A stretch of 64,000 bases of DNA, taken from positions 45,033 through 109,032 of the forward strand of contig CAYXAP010000028.1 in NCBI GenBank assembly GCA_964462035.1, written 5' to 3'. The position numbers and the translations under genes are program-made. Below are positions 34,675 through 43,590 of this stretch, one piece after another. A model generated the notes under the pieces. That model worked only from the letters and a program-made list of their open reading frames with translations. It made no database searches and was not told the origin of the DNA. The stretch's first letter is position 1. Each line of letters starts with the position of its first letter. Source of the DNA: UBA1660 sp964462035 (lineage in GTDB: Bacteria; Myxococcota_A; Polyangia; Polyangiales; Houyiibacteriaceae).

Positions 34675-36906
34675 ATGAGTGAGCTGGATCTGGAGGCGGA
34701 GCTCGTCCGAGTCGGCGACGCCGTCTCGCGGCGTTTCGAAGCCCAGAAACGCGTGCTCGGATTCGCCGAGTACCTGGAGCTCCTGGGCGAGAACCCCTGG
34801 CGCCACACCCGAGACGCCGCCCGCTACCTGCGCGATTGCTTCGACCATTGGGGGACCGAGAAGGTCCGCCGGCCCTGGGGCGAGGTCACGCGCTTTCGGC
34901 TCTTCGATCTGCCCTTCGCCGACAGCGATGGCCGGCGAAACGATCGCTTGGTGGGCCACGAGGAGCTCCAGAAGCGGGTCTATCGGGCCCTGAGCGGCTT
35001 CCAGCGCGAAGGGCGGGCGAACCGCTTGCTGCTGCTGCACGGCCCGAACGGCAGCGCGAAATCGACCTTCGCGGCGTGCTTGATGGCGGGCCTCGAGGCG
35101 TACTCGGAGATGGACGAAGGGGCGCTCTACCGCTTCTCGTGGGTCTTCCCCCGGGGCACCGACGGCAAGGGGATCGGCTTCTCCACCGGGAGCGGCGCCC
35201 CGCCGCCCGGCGACACGTACGCACACCTCCCCGAGGAGCGCATCGACGCCAAGCTCCCGAGCGAGCTGCGCGAGCACCCGCTCTTGCTCCTGCCCATCGA
35301 GGAGCGGCGGGCGCTCCTGCGCAAGCTCTACGCGGACGTCGAGGTGGCCCCGCCGGATTGGCTCTGGAACGGCGAGCTGGGACACAAGAACCGGCAGATC
35401 TACGAGGCGTTGCTGACGGCCTACCGCGGGAATCTGGGACGGGCGCTCGCCCACGTGCAGGTGGAGCGCTTCTACATCTCGCGCCGCTATCGTGTCGGCG
35501 CCGTGACCATCGGGCCGCAGATGGCGGTCGACGCACGCGAGCGCCAGATCACGGCCGACCGCTCGCTCGGGGCACTCCCCGCGAGTCTCAGCGCGCTCAC
35601 GCTCTTCGAGAGCTTCGGTGAGCTGGTCGACGCGGAGAGCGGTGTCATCGAGTACAGCGACCTGCTCAAGCGACCGCTCGATGCCTGGAAGTACCTCCTC
35701 CTGGCCATCGAGTCGGGCGAGGTCGCGCTGCCGCTCTCGAACCTGCCCATCAACGCGGTGATGGTGGCCAGCTCGAACGAGCTGCACCTGCAGGCGTTCC
35801 GCCAGCACCCCGAGTACCACTCGTTCCGCGGTCGCCTGGTCCTGCTGCGGGTCCCCTACCTTCGCGATCACCTACAGGAACAGGGCATCTACGACGCTCA
35901 GATCGTTCCTCAGGTCCGGCGGCACGTGGCGCCCCACGTCACCCATCTGGCGGCGCTGTGGGCGGTCCTCACCCGGCTCAAGCGGGCCCAGGCGAGCCAC
36001 TTCGCGGATCGGGAGCTCGGCAAGCTCGCCGCCGACCTGACGCCGATGGAGAAGGCCACCCTCTACGCCGAAGGGACCATCCCCCGGCGGCTCGACGGCG
36101 ACGAGGGCAAGACCCTCGCCGAGGGCATCGGTGAGGTGTACGCGGAGCGAAGCGGTGCCAACGACTACGAAGGCGGCTTCGGTGCGTCCCCGCGCGAGAT
36201 GCGCATGGTGCTCCTCGACGCCGCCAGCGACCCCGACGAGCGTTCGCTCAGCCCGGTGGCGCTCTTCGACCGGCTCACCCAGCTCTGCGAGCGGGGCGAG
36301 TATGCCTTCACGCAGATCGAGACCGACCGCGGCTATCACGACGCGGCCGGCTTCGTGACGCTGGTGCGCGAACACTGGCTCGACCTCGTCGACGACGAGC
36401 TCCGTGGGGCGACGGGTCTGGTCGAGGAGACCCAGTACCTCGAGCTCTTCGATCGCTACGTGCAGCACGCGTCGCACGCCCTGAAGGGCGAGCGCCTCTT
36501 CAACGAGGTCACCGGCAAGCACATCGAGCCCGACGAGGATTTGATGCAGAACGTCGAGGCGATGCTCGGCGCCAAGGATCACGACGCCTTCCGCGGCGAC
36601 TTGATGAGTGCGGTGGCGAACTGGGCCATCGAGAATCCCGACGACTCCGTGGACTATCGGACGCTCTTCCCACGCTACATGGAGAAGCTCGAGGAGGCGT
36701 ACTTCGAGCAGCACAAGAAGCAGATCGAGGCCATCGCGCGCGACATCCTCGCGTTGGTGGATCCCGCCGCCGACGAAGAGCTGGAGGGCGAGCGGCTCAC
36801 GGTCGCGACCGCCGCGCTCGAGACGCTCGAGTCGAAGCACGGCTATGCGCACTCGAGCCTGCAGACGGCGCTGACGGAGCTGCTCAAGGCCCGCTACGAG
36901 GACTAG
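34675..36906 (+). CDS. PrkA-family serine protein kinase/AAA+ protein
   Basis: A 743-aa protein with the AAA-PrkA N-terminal domain and the PrkA kinase-like C-terminal domain. The Walker A is HGPNGSAKST at about residue 120, followed by the sequence of substrate-binding loops typical for the family. It is a little longer than the 640-690 aa usual in E. coli YeaG and Bacillus PrkA. In many bacteria yeaH/DUF444 and spoVR-like genes adjoin it, but neither is present here. The overlapping MBL gene follows (TAG/GTG overlap at 36906). Confidence 0.9.
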   Translation: MSELDLEAELVRVGDAVSRRFEAQKRVLGFAEYLELLGENPWRHTRDAARYLRDCFDHWGTEKVRRPWGEVTRFRLFDLPFADSDGRRNDRLVGHEELQKRVYRALSGFQREGRANRLLLLHGPNGSAKSTFAACLMAGLEAYSEMDEGALYRFSWVFPRGTDGKGIGFSTGSGAPPPGDTYAHLPEERIDAKLPSELREHPLLLLPIEERRALLRKLYADVEVAPPDWLWNGELGHKNRQIYEALLTAYRGNLGRALAHVQVERFYISRRYRVGAVTIGPQMAVDARERQITADRSLGALPASLSALTLFESFGELVDAESGVIEYSDLLKRPLDAWKYLLLAIESGEVALPLSNLPINAVMVASSNELHLQAFRQHPEYHSFRGRLVLLRVPYLRDHLQEQGIYDAQIVPQVRRHVAPHVTHLAALWAVLTRLKRAQASHFADRELGKLAADLTPMEKATLYAEGTIPRRLDGDEGKTLAEGIGEVYAERSGANDYEGGFGASPREMRMVLLDAASDPDERSLSPVALFDRLTQLCERGEYAFTQIETDRGYHDAAGFVTLVREHWLDLVDDELRGATGLVEETQYLELFDRYVQHASHALKGERLFNEVTGKHIEPDEDLMQNVEAMLGAKDHDAFRGDLMSAVANWAIENPDDSVDYRTLFPRYMEKLEEAYFEQHKKQIEAIARDILALVDPAADEELEGERLTVATAALETLESKHGYAHSSLQTALTELLKARYED

Positions 36907-37673
36907 TGCGGCTCGGCTTCCTCGGTACCGGTACCGCGATCCCGAGCCCGCACCGCGGCGCCTCGGGCTACGTTCTCGAGGCCGACGGAGAGGTGCTCCT
37001 GCTCGAGTGCGGACCGGGCTCGACGCGGCGCTGGCCCGCCATGGGGCTCGACTTCGCGCGGGTGGGGGCCGTGCTGTGCAGCCACCACCACGTGGACCAC
37101 TGCGGCGACCTGGCCGCGCTGCTCTTCGGCAGGAACGTGGCTCCCGCCGTTCACCCTGGGCTGGTGCTCGCCGGGCCCACCGGGCACCGGCGGCTGATCG
37201 AGCGGCTGACGGAGGCGTTCGGCGACGGCGTCACGCACGACGACCTGGAGGTCGTGGAGCTCGACGAGGGTGGGGCGCTCACGCTCGCCGGGTTCTCGAT
37301 CGAAGGCCACGCGATGGCCCACCCGCGTCGCAACGCAGACGAGGCGCCTGCGCTCGGCTTTCGGGTCGAGCGCGGTGGCCGACGGCTGGCGTTCAGTGGT
37401 GACAGCGGCCCGTGCGACGCGCTGGTGGAGCTCTGCCGTGGTGTCGACGTCGCGCTGCTCGAGTGCAGCTACCCCGCCGGGCGCGAGAGCGGTCGGCACC
37501 TCAACGGCGAGACCGTGGCACAGGTCGCTCGCAACGCGGAGGTGAGGCGGCTCGTGCTCACGCACATCTACCCCGAGGCGGATCAGGTGGATCTGAGGAG
37601 CGAGGTGCGAGACGCCGGCTACGAGGGCGAGCTCACCATCGCCACCGACGGCTCGTGGCTGGAGGTCGGGTGA
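36906..37673 (+). CDS. Metallo-beta-lactamase-fold hydrolase, RNase Z-like
   Basis: A 255-aa protein beginning at GTG. It has the metal-binding motif SHHHVDHCGD (HxHxDH-type) near residue 60, further metal ligands in GHAMAHP and LTHIYP, and FSGDSG. The overall plan resembles the RNase Z/arylsulfatase-like branch. Substrate unknown. It overlaps the PrkA stop by one base and its stop overlaps the small protein downstream. Confidence 0.8.
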   Translation: MRLGFLGTGTAIPSPHRGASGYVLEADGEVLLLECGPGSTRRWPAMGLDFARVGAVLCSHHHVDHCGDLAALLFGRNVAPAVHPGLVLAGPTGHRRLIERLTEAFGDGVTHDDLEVVELDEGGALTLAGFSIEGHAMAHPRRNADEAPALGFRVERGGRRLAFSGDSGPCDALVELCRGVDVALLECSYPAGRESGRHLNGETVAQVARNAEVRRLVLTHIYPEADQVDLRSEVRDAGYEGELTIATDGSWLEVG

Positions 37674-37933
37674 AGCGCGTCGTCTACCGCTACGATCCGC
37701 TGAAGCTCGCGGGCGCGAACCTGGGCATCGACCCGGAGGCGAGCGGCGAGGCGTTCCGCGAGGTGCTCGAGCGCGCGCTCGAAGCCGAGTGGCCCGGTGC
37801 CACGATCGAGGTGGTGCAGGGACCGCCGGGTTGCGAGCTCGAGGGGTTCGAGAACCCGTCGCTCGCCGAGCTGCGCGTGGAAGGGCTCGCGCGCGGCGTA
37901 CGGAAAGCGGCGAGCTGGATCGTCTACTACTGA
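37670..37933 (+). CDS. Small protein of unknown function, 87 aa
   Basis: The GTG at 37670 overlaps the MBL stop (GTGA). The sequence MKRVVYRYDPLKLAG... reads as a compact alpha/beta protein ending in ASWIVYY. It is the final gene of a PrkA-MBL-small protein operon. Confidence 0.5.
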   Translation: MKRVVYRYDPLKLAGANLGIDPEASGEAFREVLERALEAEWPGATIEVVQGPPGCELEGFENPSLAELRVEGLARGVRKAASWIVYY

Positions 37934-38042
37934 CGCTCACGAGCACGCGATCGGCAAGCAGCGGCTCTGGAACTCGGGTGCCCTGACTCTGTCGCGTCGG
38001 TGGTCTCGGGCGAGAGGCGGGCGGATCGTGTATGGGTGAGCC

Positions 38043-38777
38043 ATGCGCGTCGCTCTCCAAGTCAACGTCGACCACGTGGCCACCCTCCGGCAGGCGCGGG
38101 GGGTCGACTACCCGGATCCCGTCCATGCCGCGGTGCTCTGCGAGCTCGCCGGCGCGGACGGAATCACCGTGCACCTGCGGGAAGACCGGCGGCACATCGT
38201 GGACCGCGACGTGCGGGTGCTCCGGGAGACCGTCAAGAGCGTGCTGAACCTCGAGATGGCGGCCACCGAAGAGATGAAGGGCATCGCGCTCGAGGTGAAG
38301 CCGGACCTGGTCACGCTGGTTCCGGAGAAGCGCGAAGAGCGCACCACCGAAGGTGGCCTCGACGTGCTCGGGAGTCGGGAGCGGCTGGCAGCGATGGTCG
38401 CCGAGCTCGGTGAGGTCGGCATCCCGGTTTCGATGTTCATCGACCCCGACGCGGCGCAGATCGATGCTTCGGTCGAGGTCGGCGCTCGGGTGATCGAGCT
38501 CCACACCGGCGACTACGCCAACGCCAGCGATCCACGGGCCGAGCTCGAGAAGCTGATGGCGGCGGGTGCTCACGCGGCCGAGCAACACCCCGACCTGCGA
38601 GTCGCGGCGGGTCACGGGCTCACGTTGCTCAACGTGGGCGAGCTCGTGCGGCTGGTCCCCGAGATCGTGGAGCTCAACATCGGCCACGCCCTGGTGGCCG
38701 ACGCGGTCTTCCGCGGCATGGAGGCGAGCGTCGTGGCCTATCGGCACGCCATCGACGATGGGGAGAGCCGGCGGTGA
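38043..38777 (+). CDS. pdxJ: Pyridoxine 5'-phosphate synthase
   Basis: A 244-aa enzyme condensing 1-deoxyxylulose 5-phosphate with 3-amino-2-oxopropyl phosphate to form PNP. It has the N-terminal NVDHVATLRQARG, the substrate-binding GADGITVHLREDRRHI, the catalytic region ELHTGDYA and AGHGLTLLNV, all conserved. A TATGGG box lies six bases before the ATG. Its stop overlaps the nnr start (GTGA). Confidence 0.95.
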   Translation: MRVALQVNVDHVATLRQARGVDYPDPVHAAVLCELAGADGITVHLREDRRHIVDRDVRVLRETVKSVLNLEMAATEEMKGIALEVKPDLVTLVPEKREERTTEGGLDVLGSRERLAAMVAELGEVGIPVSMFIDPDAAQIDASVEVGARVIELHTGDYANASDPRAELEKLMAAGAHAAEQHPDLRVAAGHGLTLLNVGELVRLVPEIVELNIGHALVADAVFRGMEASVVAYRHAIDDGESRR

Positions 38778-40267
38778 TCCCGCTCCTCGGACGGGACGCG
38801 GTGCGCGCGCTGGACCAACGGGCGATCGAGCGCGGGGTGCCGGGGATCGTCCTGATGGAGAACGCGGGCATCGCGGCGACGGAGGCCATCCTCGCGCGGT
38901 TCGGCGATCGGCTGGACCGAGTGATGCTCGTCGGCGGCGGTGGACAGAACGGTGGCGACGCGTGGGTGATCGCGCGGCAGCTCATCGTTCGGGGGTTCAC
39001 CCCTCGGGCGGTGGTGGTCTCGAGCGACACCTCGCGGATCGGTGGTGATGCGAGACCGAACCTCGAGGCGCTACGTGCGCTCGTCGCGGAGGTCGAGGGC
39101 GCGTCGGTCGAGGAAGTCGCGCCCGAGGACTTCGCCCGGGTGGGGCTCGACGCATCGCTACTCGTGGACGGCCTTTTCGGCACCGGGCTCGACCGTCCGG
39201 TGGCCGGCGGGTACGCGGAGGTCGTTCGGCGACTCGACGCGGCCGACGCGCCGCTGGTGTCGCTGGACCTGCCGAGCGGCATCGACGCGAACACCGGTCA
39301 GGTGCTCGGCGTGGCGCCGCACGCGGCGTTGACCGTGACCTTCGGCGCCCACAAGCGCGGGCTGCATCAGTACCCGGCCGCGGCCCACGCGGGCGAGGTC
39401 GTGCTCGGGACCATCGGCGTGGCTCCGCCAAGCGACGGTGAGTGTGGTCTCATCGAGGATGCGGACGTGGCGCGGGTGATCCGGCCGCGGGCTGGGGACG
39501 CCCACAAGGGCACGGCTGGGCACGTGGTCGTGGTGGCCGGCTCGCCCGGGACGGCGGGCGCGGCGCTGCTCTGCGGACGCGGCGCGATGCGGGCCGGCGC
39601 CGGGCTGGTGAGCCTCGCGACGCGCTCGACGAACATCGACGCGCGGCTGTGGGAGATCATGAGCGCGCCGCTCGGAGACACGGCGGACGTGGTGGCAATG
39701 GTCGAAGCGCGCGCGACGGCGGTCGTGGTGGGCCCGGGACTCGGGACCGACGACGATGGGCTCGAGCTCTCGCGTGCGCTCGCGCTCGAGTCGGAGCGAC
39801 CGATGGTCCTGGACGCCGACGCGTTGACCGCGTTCGCGGGGGACCTCGAGTCTCTGGCGAAAGCTGCGGGGCCTCGCGTGCTGACGCCTCATCCTGGCGA
39901 GGCGGCGCGCCTGCTCGGGGTCTCGACGGCGGAGGTGCAGTCCGACCGCTTCGACGCTGCGGCTCGGCTGGCGCGCGAGAGCGGGCAGATCGTGGTGCTC
40001 AAGGGCGCGCGAACGGTGGTCTCGGACGGGGAGCGCTTCCGGGTGAGCTCCGCCGGGACGCCAGCCATGGGCGTCGGGGGGACCGGCGACGTGCTCGCCG
40101 GCGTCGCCGGCGCGCTGCTCTGCGAGGGGCGGGAGCCTTTCGACGCCGCTTGGGCAGCGGTGCAGGTGCACGGCCGGGCTGGGGAGCGTGCGGCCGTCGG
40201 GGACCGCGGGCTCTTCGCGCGAGAGCTGGCCGACGCAGTGCCGGCGACGCTCGCGAGCCTGCGCTGA
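38774..40267 (+). CDS. nnr: Bifunctional NAD(P)H-hydrate epimerase / ADP-dependent dehydratase
   Basis: A 497-aa repair enzyme for hydrated NAD(P)H. Residues 1-210 are the epimerase domain (GVPGIVLMENAG, GGGGQNGGDAWVIAR, DLPSGIDANTG). Residues 230-495 are the kinase-like dehydratase (AGSPGTAGAALL, GPGLGTDD, LTPHPGEAARLLG, GVGGTGDVLAG). The pdxJ-nnr pairing is common in Gram-negative bacteria. Confidence 0.95.
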   Translation: MIPLLGRDAVRALDQRAIERGVPGIVLMENAGIAATEAILARFGDRLDRVMLVGGGGQNGGDAWVIARQLIVRGFTPRAVVVSSDTSRIGGDARPNLEALRALVAEVEGASVEEVAPEDFARVGLDASLLVDGLFGTGLDRPVAGGYAEVVRRLDAADAPLVSLDLPSGIDANTGQVLGVAPHAALTVTFGAHKRGLHQYPAAAHAGEVVLGTIGVAPPSDGECGLIEDADVARVIRPRAGDAHKGTAGHVVVVAGSPGTAGAALLCGRGAMRAGAGLVSLATRSTNIDARLWEIMSAPLGDTADVVAMVEARATAVVVGPGLGTDDDGLELSRALALESERPMVLDADALTAFAGDLESLAKAAGPRVLTPHPGEAARLLGVSTAEVQSDRFDAAARLARESGQIVVLKGARTVVSDGERFRVSSAGTPAMGVGGTGDVLAGVAGALLCEGREPFDAAWAAVQVHGRAGERAAVGDRGLFARELADAVPATLASLR

Positions 40268-40403
40268 GCCGTCGCTGAACCGGGACGTCGTCAAACGGTT
40301 CTACCTCGTCCCCGGAGGGCCGAAGAACGCGAGCGACGGGGAAGGGGAGCCCGGTGCCCGCCGTTTCTTCGTGGGTGGGGAGTGAGCTCTCCTCGAGTCC
40401 GCC

Positions 40404-40490
40404 ATGGGATCGCCACATCTGGTCTGGATGCTCGATTCCACTGGTGCCGACAGCCTGACACGGCGCCGTGGCCCAGGGAGGACAACTTGA
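40404..40490 (+). other. Possible short leader ORF overlapping the sigma-factor start
   Basis: A 28-codon frame beginning ATG GGA TCG at 40404 ends in TGA at 40488-40490, overlapping the sigma-factor TTG start (TTGA). A leader peptide of this shape could couple translation to the sigma factor. No other support is available, and the 219-base gap otherwise shows nothing recognisable. Confidence 0.25.
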
Positions 40491-41176
40491 CAGCGACACA
40501 GACCAAGCGGACCCAGAAGCGACGGAAAACCAAGCAAAAGCGGAAGAAGGGGGTCCTGGCACCCGCATTGCTTCGAAGCATGGGCACGAGCCGCCCGATG
40601 TTGGACCGGGCGGGCTTGGGAGGTCCCGTTTCGATGCATACACACACCGCCCGCATGAGGTTCGAACGCACCATCGCTCCCCACCTGGACGAGCTCTACG
40701 GTGCTGCGATGCGCCTGACCCGGAGTCCCGCCGATGCGGACGACGTGCTCCAGGAGGCCATGGCCCGCGCCTGGGCGTTCTGGGACCGCTTCGAGGAAGG
40801 GACCAACGTCCGTGCTTGGATGCATCGGATCTTGTTCAACACGTTCGTGAACGGCTACCGCCGCAAGAAGCGTGAGCGGGAGATCCTCACCCAGGTTCAT
40901 CGCGAGCGCGTCCCGGACCCCTTCTGGCGCGAGCCGGCCGCGACCGCGCAGGCTCTCGGCGACGAGGTGAAGGAAGCCCTCGCGGCCCTCCCGGAGACCT
41001 TCCGGCAGGCGATCGAGCTCGTCGACCTCGGCGGCCAGTCTTACAAGGACGCCGCCAAGACCGTGGGCTGCCCCGTCGGCACCATCATGAGCCGCCTCCA
41101 CCGCGGCCGCCGACTGCTGAGCGCCCAGCTCCGCGACTACGCCATCGAAGAGGGCTACCTGCCCGCCGCCGCCTAG
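40487..41176 (+). CDS. ECF-type RNA polymerase sigma factor with basic N-terminal extension
   Basis: A 229-aa protein from TTG 40487, behind a strong AGGGAGGA site. Region 2 is visible in APHLDELYGAAMRL and DADDVLQEAMARAW, and region 4 in LPETFRQAIELVDLGGQSYKDAAKTV plus GTIMSRLHRGRRLL. An Arg/Lys-rich extension of about 50 residues precedes region 2; if translation instead starts at ATG 40635 this extension is lost. No anti-sigma gene is adjacent, and region 4 is followed by a short C-terminal tail. Confidence 0.85.
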   Translation: MTATQTKRTQKRRKTKQKRKKGVLAPALLRSMGTSRPMLDRAGLGGPVSMHTHTARMRFERTIAPHLDELYGAAMRLTRSPADADDVLQEAMARAWAFWDRFEEGTNVRAWMHRILFNTFVNGYRRKKREREILTQVHRERVPDPFWREPAATAQALGDEVKEALAALPETFRQAIELVDLGGQSYKDAAKTVGCPVGTIMSRLHRGRRLLSAQLRDYAIEEGYLPAAA

Positions 41177-41209
41177 ACCGGCCTACCCCGAAGGGGGGAC
41201 CGCGTCCCG

Positions 41210-41215
41210 TACGAT
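41210..41215 (+). promoter_or_regulatory. Candidate -10 box before membrane protein gene
   Basis: TACGAT ends five bases before the ATG at 41221; no Shine-Dalgarno sequence is present. Confidence 0.35.
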
Positions 41216-41220
41216 GGCCC

Positions 41221-41700
41221 ATGATTGCGTGGCGCGGAGCTGGAATCCTGGTCTTTCTCTTCGGAGCCGCTGGCTTCTTCGCCGTGGCCCTCGGCTTCGA
41301 CGGACCGGCCAAGGGGACCCTCTATCCCTGGTCGCTCGCGGCGCTCGGTGTGGGTGCGGTCACGCTGCCGCTCGGTTGGTACCTGAACCGCCGCCGAACC
41401 AGCGAGAACACCCACGACTTCATGTTCATCCCGATGCAGTACTGGGGCGGGCTCTTGCTCCTCGGTGGCGTGGGCATGATCGGGGCCCACTTCGCGATGG
41501 AGGGCGGCGTCGATGAAGAGGCCGACCCCTGCGCGGAGCTCTCGGAGGTCCTGTCCAGCTGCACCGACCCGGGCGCCGTCATGATGGGTGTGTTCTGCGT
41601 GGGGCAGGAGCGTTCCGTCCAGGAGGCCTGTCTCTCGTGCGTCCAGTCGTCGACCGATCCCTGCAGCCCGGGGGGCTGCCGCGACGCCTGCGGCATGTAG
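41221..41700 (+). CDS. Membrane protein of unknown function with Cys-rich C-terminus
   Basis: A 159-aa protein with three membrane helices (AGILVFLFGAAGFFAVAL, WSLAALGVGAVTLPLGW and WGGLLLLGGVGMIGAHFAM). The C-terminal about 65 residues are rich in Cys (eight visible), as in AELSEVLSSCTDPG and STDPCSPGGCRDACGM, so they may form disulfides on the outer side of the inner membrane. No family recognised. Confidence 0.55.
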   Translation: MIAWRGAGILVFLFGAAGFFAVALGFDGPAKGTLYPWSLAALGVGAVTLPLGWYLNRRRTSENTHDFMFIPMQYWGGLLLLGGVGMIGAHFAMEGGVDEEADPCAELSEVLSSCTDPGAVMMGVFCVGQERSVQEACLSCVQSSTDPCSPGGCRDACGM

Positions 41701-41712
41701 CGGCCGGTGATG

Positions 41713-41718
41713 TAGCCT
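41713..41718 (+). promoter_or_regulatory. Candidate -10 box before threonine dehydratase-like gene
   Basis: TAGCCT ends six bases before the ATG at 41725, with no Shine-Dalgarno sequence in between. Confidence 0.3.
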
Positions 41719-41724
41719 TCCCCC

Positions 41725-42864
41725 ATGAGCTGGGCGATCGAGCGGGAGCATCTGGAGGCGGCGAGTCGAGCGGTGGGAGGCCACGCGGTGCGTACCGCGC
41801 TGGTCCCCGCGCCCAAGCTGGGACCGAACGTCTGGCTGAAGCTCGAGAGCGAACAGAAGACCGGCTCGTTCAAGGTTCGGGGGGCGCTGGCCCGGCTGGC
41901 CGCGCTCACCCCGGAGGAGCGGGCCAAGGGCGTCGTCGCCGCGTCCGCTGGCAACCACGGCCTCGGCGTCGCGTTCGCGGCGCAGGCGCTCGGCATCGAG
42001 GCGCGAGTCTTCGTCCCGCGGGATGCGCCGATGGTGAAGCGCGAGGGCATCGCCCGCCACGGCGCGCGGGTCGAGGTCATGGACGAGCCGGGCTACGACG
42101 CCGCCGAGGCGCGAGCACGCGCGGCGGTCGCGAACACCGGCGAGGTCTTCGTGTCGCCCTACGACGACCCGTGGGTGGCAGCCGGCAATGGCGGAACACT
42201 CGCGGCGGAGGTCTTCGGCCAGCTGACCGACGTCGGCGCCTTCGTCATCCCGGTCGGAGGCGGGGGGCTCCTCGCCGGCATCGCCGCAGCGGCCTGCCAC
42301 ATGGGTGAGGACGCCAAGCTGATCGGCGTCCAGAGCGAAGCGTCGCCGGCGATGACTCGCTCGCTCGCCGACGGGAAGGCTTACATGACCTGGGAGTCCG
42401 AGCCGACCTTCGCCGAAGGGCTCGAGGGCGGGGTCGCCGCCGGTTCGGTCGAGCGCGCGAAGGCCGCAGGCGTGCAGATGCATCTCGTGAGCGAGGGCGC
42501 CATCGCCGAAGCGATGCGCTTCGCTGGCGCGACCCTCGGCCACCGTGTCGAGGGCAGCGCCGCGGTCGCCATCGCCCACCTGATGGCCAACCCTCCGTCG
42601 CCCGAGACGACGACGGTCGTCATCGTCACCGGCAAGAACGTGGATGAGCGCGTTTGGCGCGCCGTCATGGCGGGCGAGTCGAACCCGCTCCGCGCCAAGA
42701 GCACCGGACCTGCCCAAGCACCCACGGCCGCGCACTCGGAGTCGGCGTCAGAGTCCGAGTCGGCGTCCGAGTCAGAGTCCGAGTCAGAGTCCGAGTCAGA
42801 GTCCGAGTCAGAGTCCGAGTCAGAGTCAGAGTCCGAGTCAGAGTCCGAGTCGGAGACCCCCTGA
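41725..42864 (+). CDS. PLP-dependent threonine/serine dehydratase-like enzyme with Ser-Glu repeat tail
   Basis: A 379-aa protein. The first about 330 residues have the fold-type II PLP features: GSFKVRGAL with the Schiff-base Lys, ASAGNHGLGVA, and PVGGGGLLAGIA. It belongs with IlvA/TdcB-like or serine racemase-like enzymes, and has no ACT domain. The last about 40 residues are almost pure Ser-Glu repeats, encoded by a 12-base tandem repeat, which is unusual for this family. Its stop lies one base from the convergent, frameshifted membrane gene. Confidence 0.85.
   Translation: MSWAIEREHLEAASRAVGGHAVRTALVPAPKLGPNVWLKLESEQKTGSFKVRGALARLAALTPEERAKGVVAASAGNHGLGVAFAAQALGIEARVFVPRDAPMVKREGIARHGARVEVMDEPGYDAAEARARAAVANTGEVFVSPYDDPWVAAGNGGTLAAEVFGQLTDVGAFVIPVGGGGLLAGIAAAACHMGEDAKLIGVQSEASPAMTRSLADGKAYMTWESEPTFAEGLEGGVAAGSVERAKAAGVQMHLVSEGAIAEAMRFAGATLGHRVEGSAAVAIAHLMANPPSPETTTVVIVTGKNVDERVWRAVMAGESNPLRAKSTGPAQAPTAAHSESASESESASESESESESESESESESESESESESESESETP
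42736..42858. repeat. GAGTC-based tandem repeat encoding a Ser-Glu tail
   Basis: About twenty GAGTC[AC] six-base units, arranged in 12-base pairs with drift, run through the 3' end of the dehydratase gene. The period is a multiple of three, so gain or loss of units keeps the frame. The opposite strand reads as Asp-Ser repeats, which is only a mirror effect. Confidence 0.8.
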
Positions 42865-42865
42865 C

Positions 42866-43488
42866 TCACACGTCGGTCGCGTCCATGTAGCGCTCGTAGC
42901 TCCGCCCCCCGAACCCGAGGGCCACCCCTGCGACCAAGGTCAGGAGGGTCCCCATGATCGCCCGCTGGGCGCGGGAGAGCCGGCCATCCCGGATCAACCA
43001 GACGTGGTCGAAGAGGAGCGCCACCAACGCTCCGACGCCCATGCCGATGGCGAACCCACGACCGCTGATCGAGTCGGGTCCGCCGAAGTCGCTCCCGGGA
43101 TCGCGCTGAACCGCCCTGTGCATCTCGACGCCCGCGCCGATGACGCCGGCCCAGAAGGGCAGGTTCGAACGGTTGGCGAGCGACCAGAGCCACTGCGGTC
43201 CTGCCGCCGTCGCGCGATGATGGCGCTCCCGGAGATGCTGAACGCCATGTGCGAGGTCAGCTGCAGCGGCAGACCGTCTCGAAGCGGTCGGCTGGTGAGG
43301 ACACTGCCGATGACTCCTCCAGCGACGAAGAGGCTGTCGAAGCCCAGGGTGAGTCGGCGCGCTCGGCGTTGCTCGAGGGGCGCGTCGACGTAGCTGCTCG
43401 TCGCCTCGTCCGCGCTGGCCGCCGGCTGAGCCTGGACGGACGAAGCGACCCCACCCACCAGCGCGGCGGTCACCATCAAGCGAAGCAT
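42866..43488 (-). pseudogene. Frameshifted gene for a secreted or membrane-anchored protein
   Basis: Two overlapping frames together resemble one protein. The start at ATG 43488 (MLRLMVTAALVGGVASSVQAQP) is a signal peptide, and the frame continues to SGSAIIA near 43215. From about there a different frame supplies GPQWLWSLANRSNLPF, two membrane helices (AIGMGVGALVALLF, ALGTLLTLVAGVALG-like) and a clean C-terminus at 42866. A one-base shift is the simplest explanation: either real decay or an assembly error. Both parts show the window's GC3 bias. Confidence 0.6.
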
Positions 43489-43576
43489 GCCCACAGGGTG
43501 CCCCCTTTGGAGTGAAGCCCCCAAATCGCACCGCTCGACCCTCTGGGGGTTCTTGTTCGGTGGGCGCGAACCGCCC

Positions 43577-43582
43577 TACCGT
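43577..43582 (+). promoter_or_regulatory. Candidate -10 box before methyltransferase gene
   Basis: TACCGT ends eight bases before the ATG at 43591; no Shine-Dalgarno sequence is present. Confidence 0.25.
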
Positions 43583-43590
43583 CGCGCCCC

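Noticed and set aside
42736..42858. Possible CRISPR-like array
   Set aside because: The units are contiguous without spacers and code for a protein tail.
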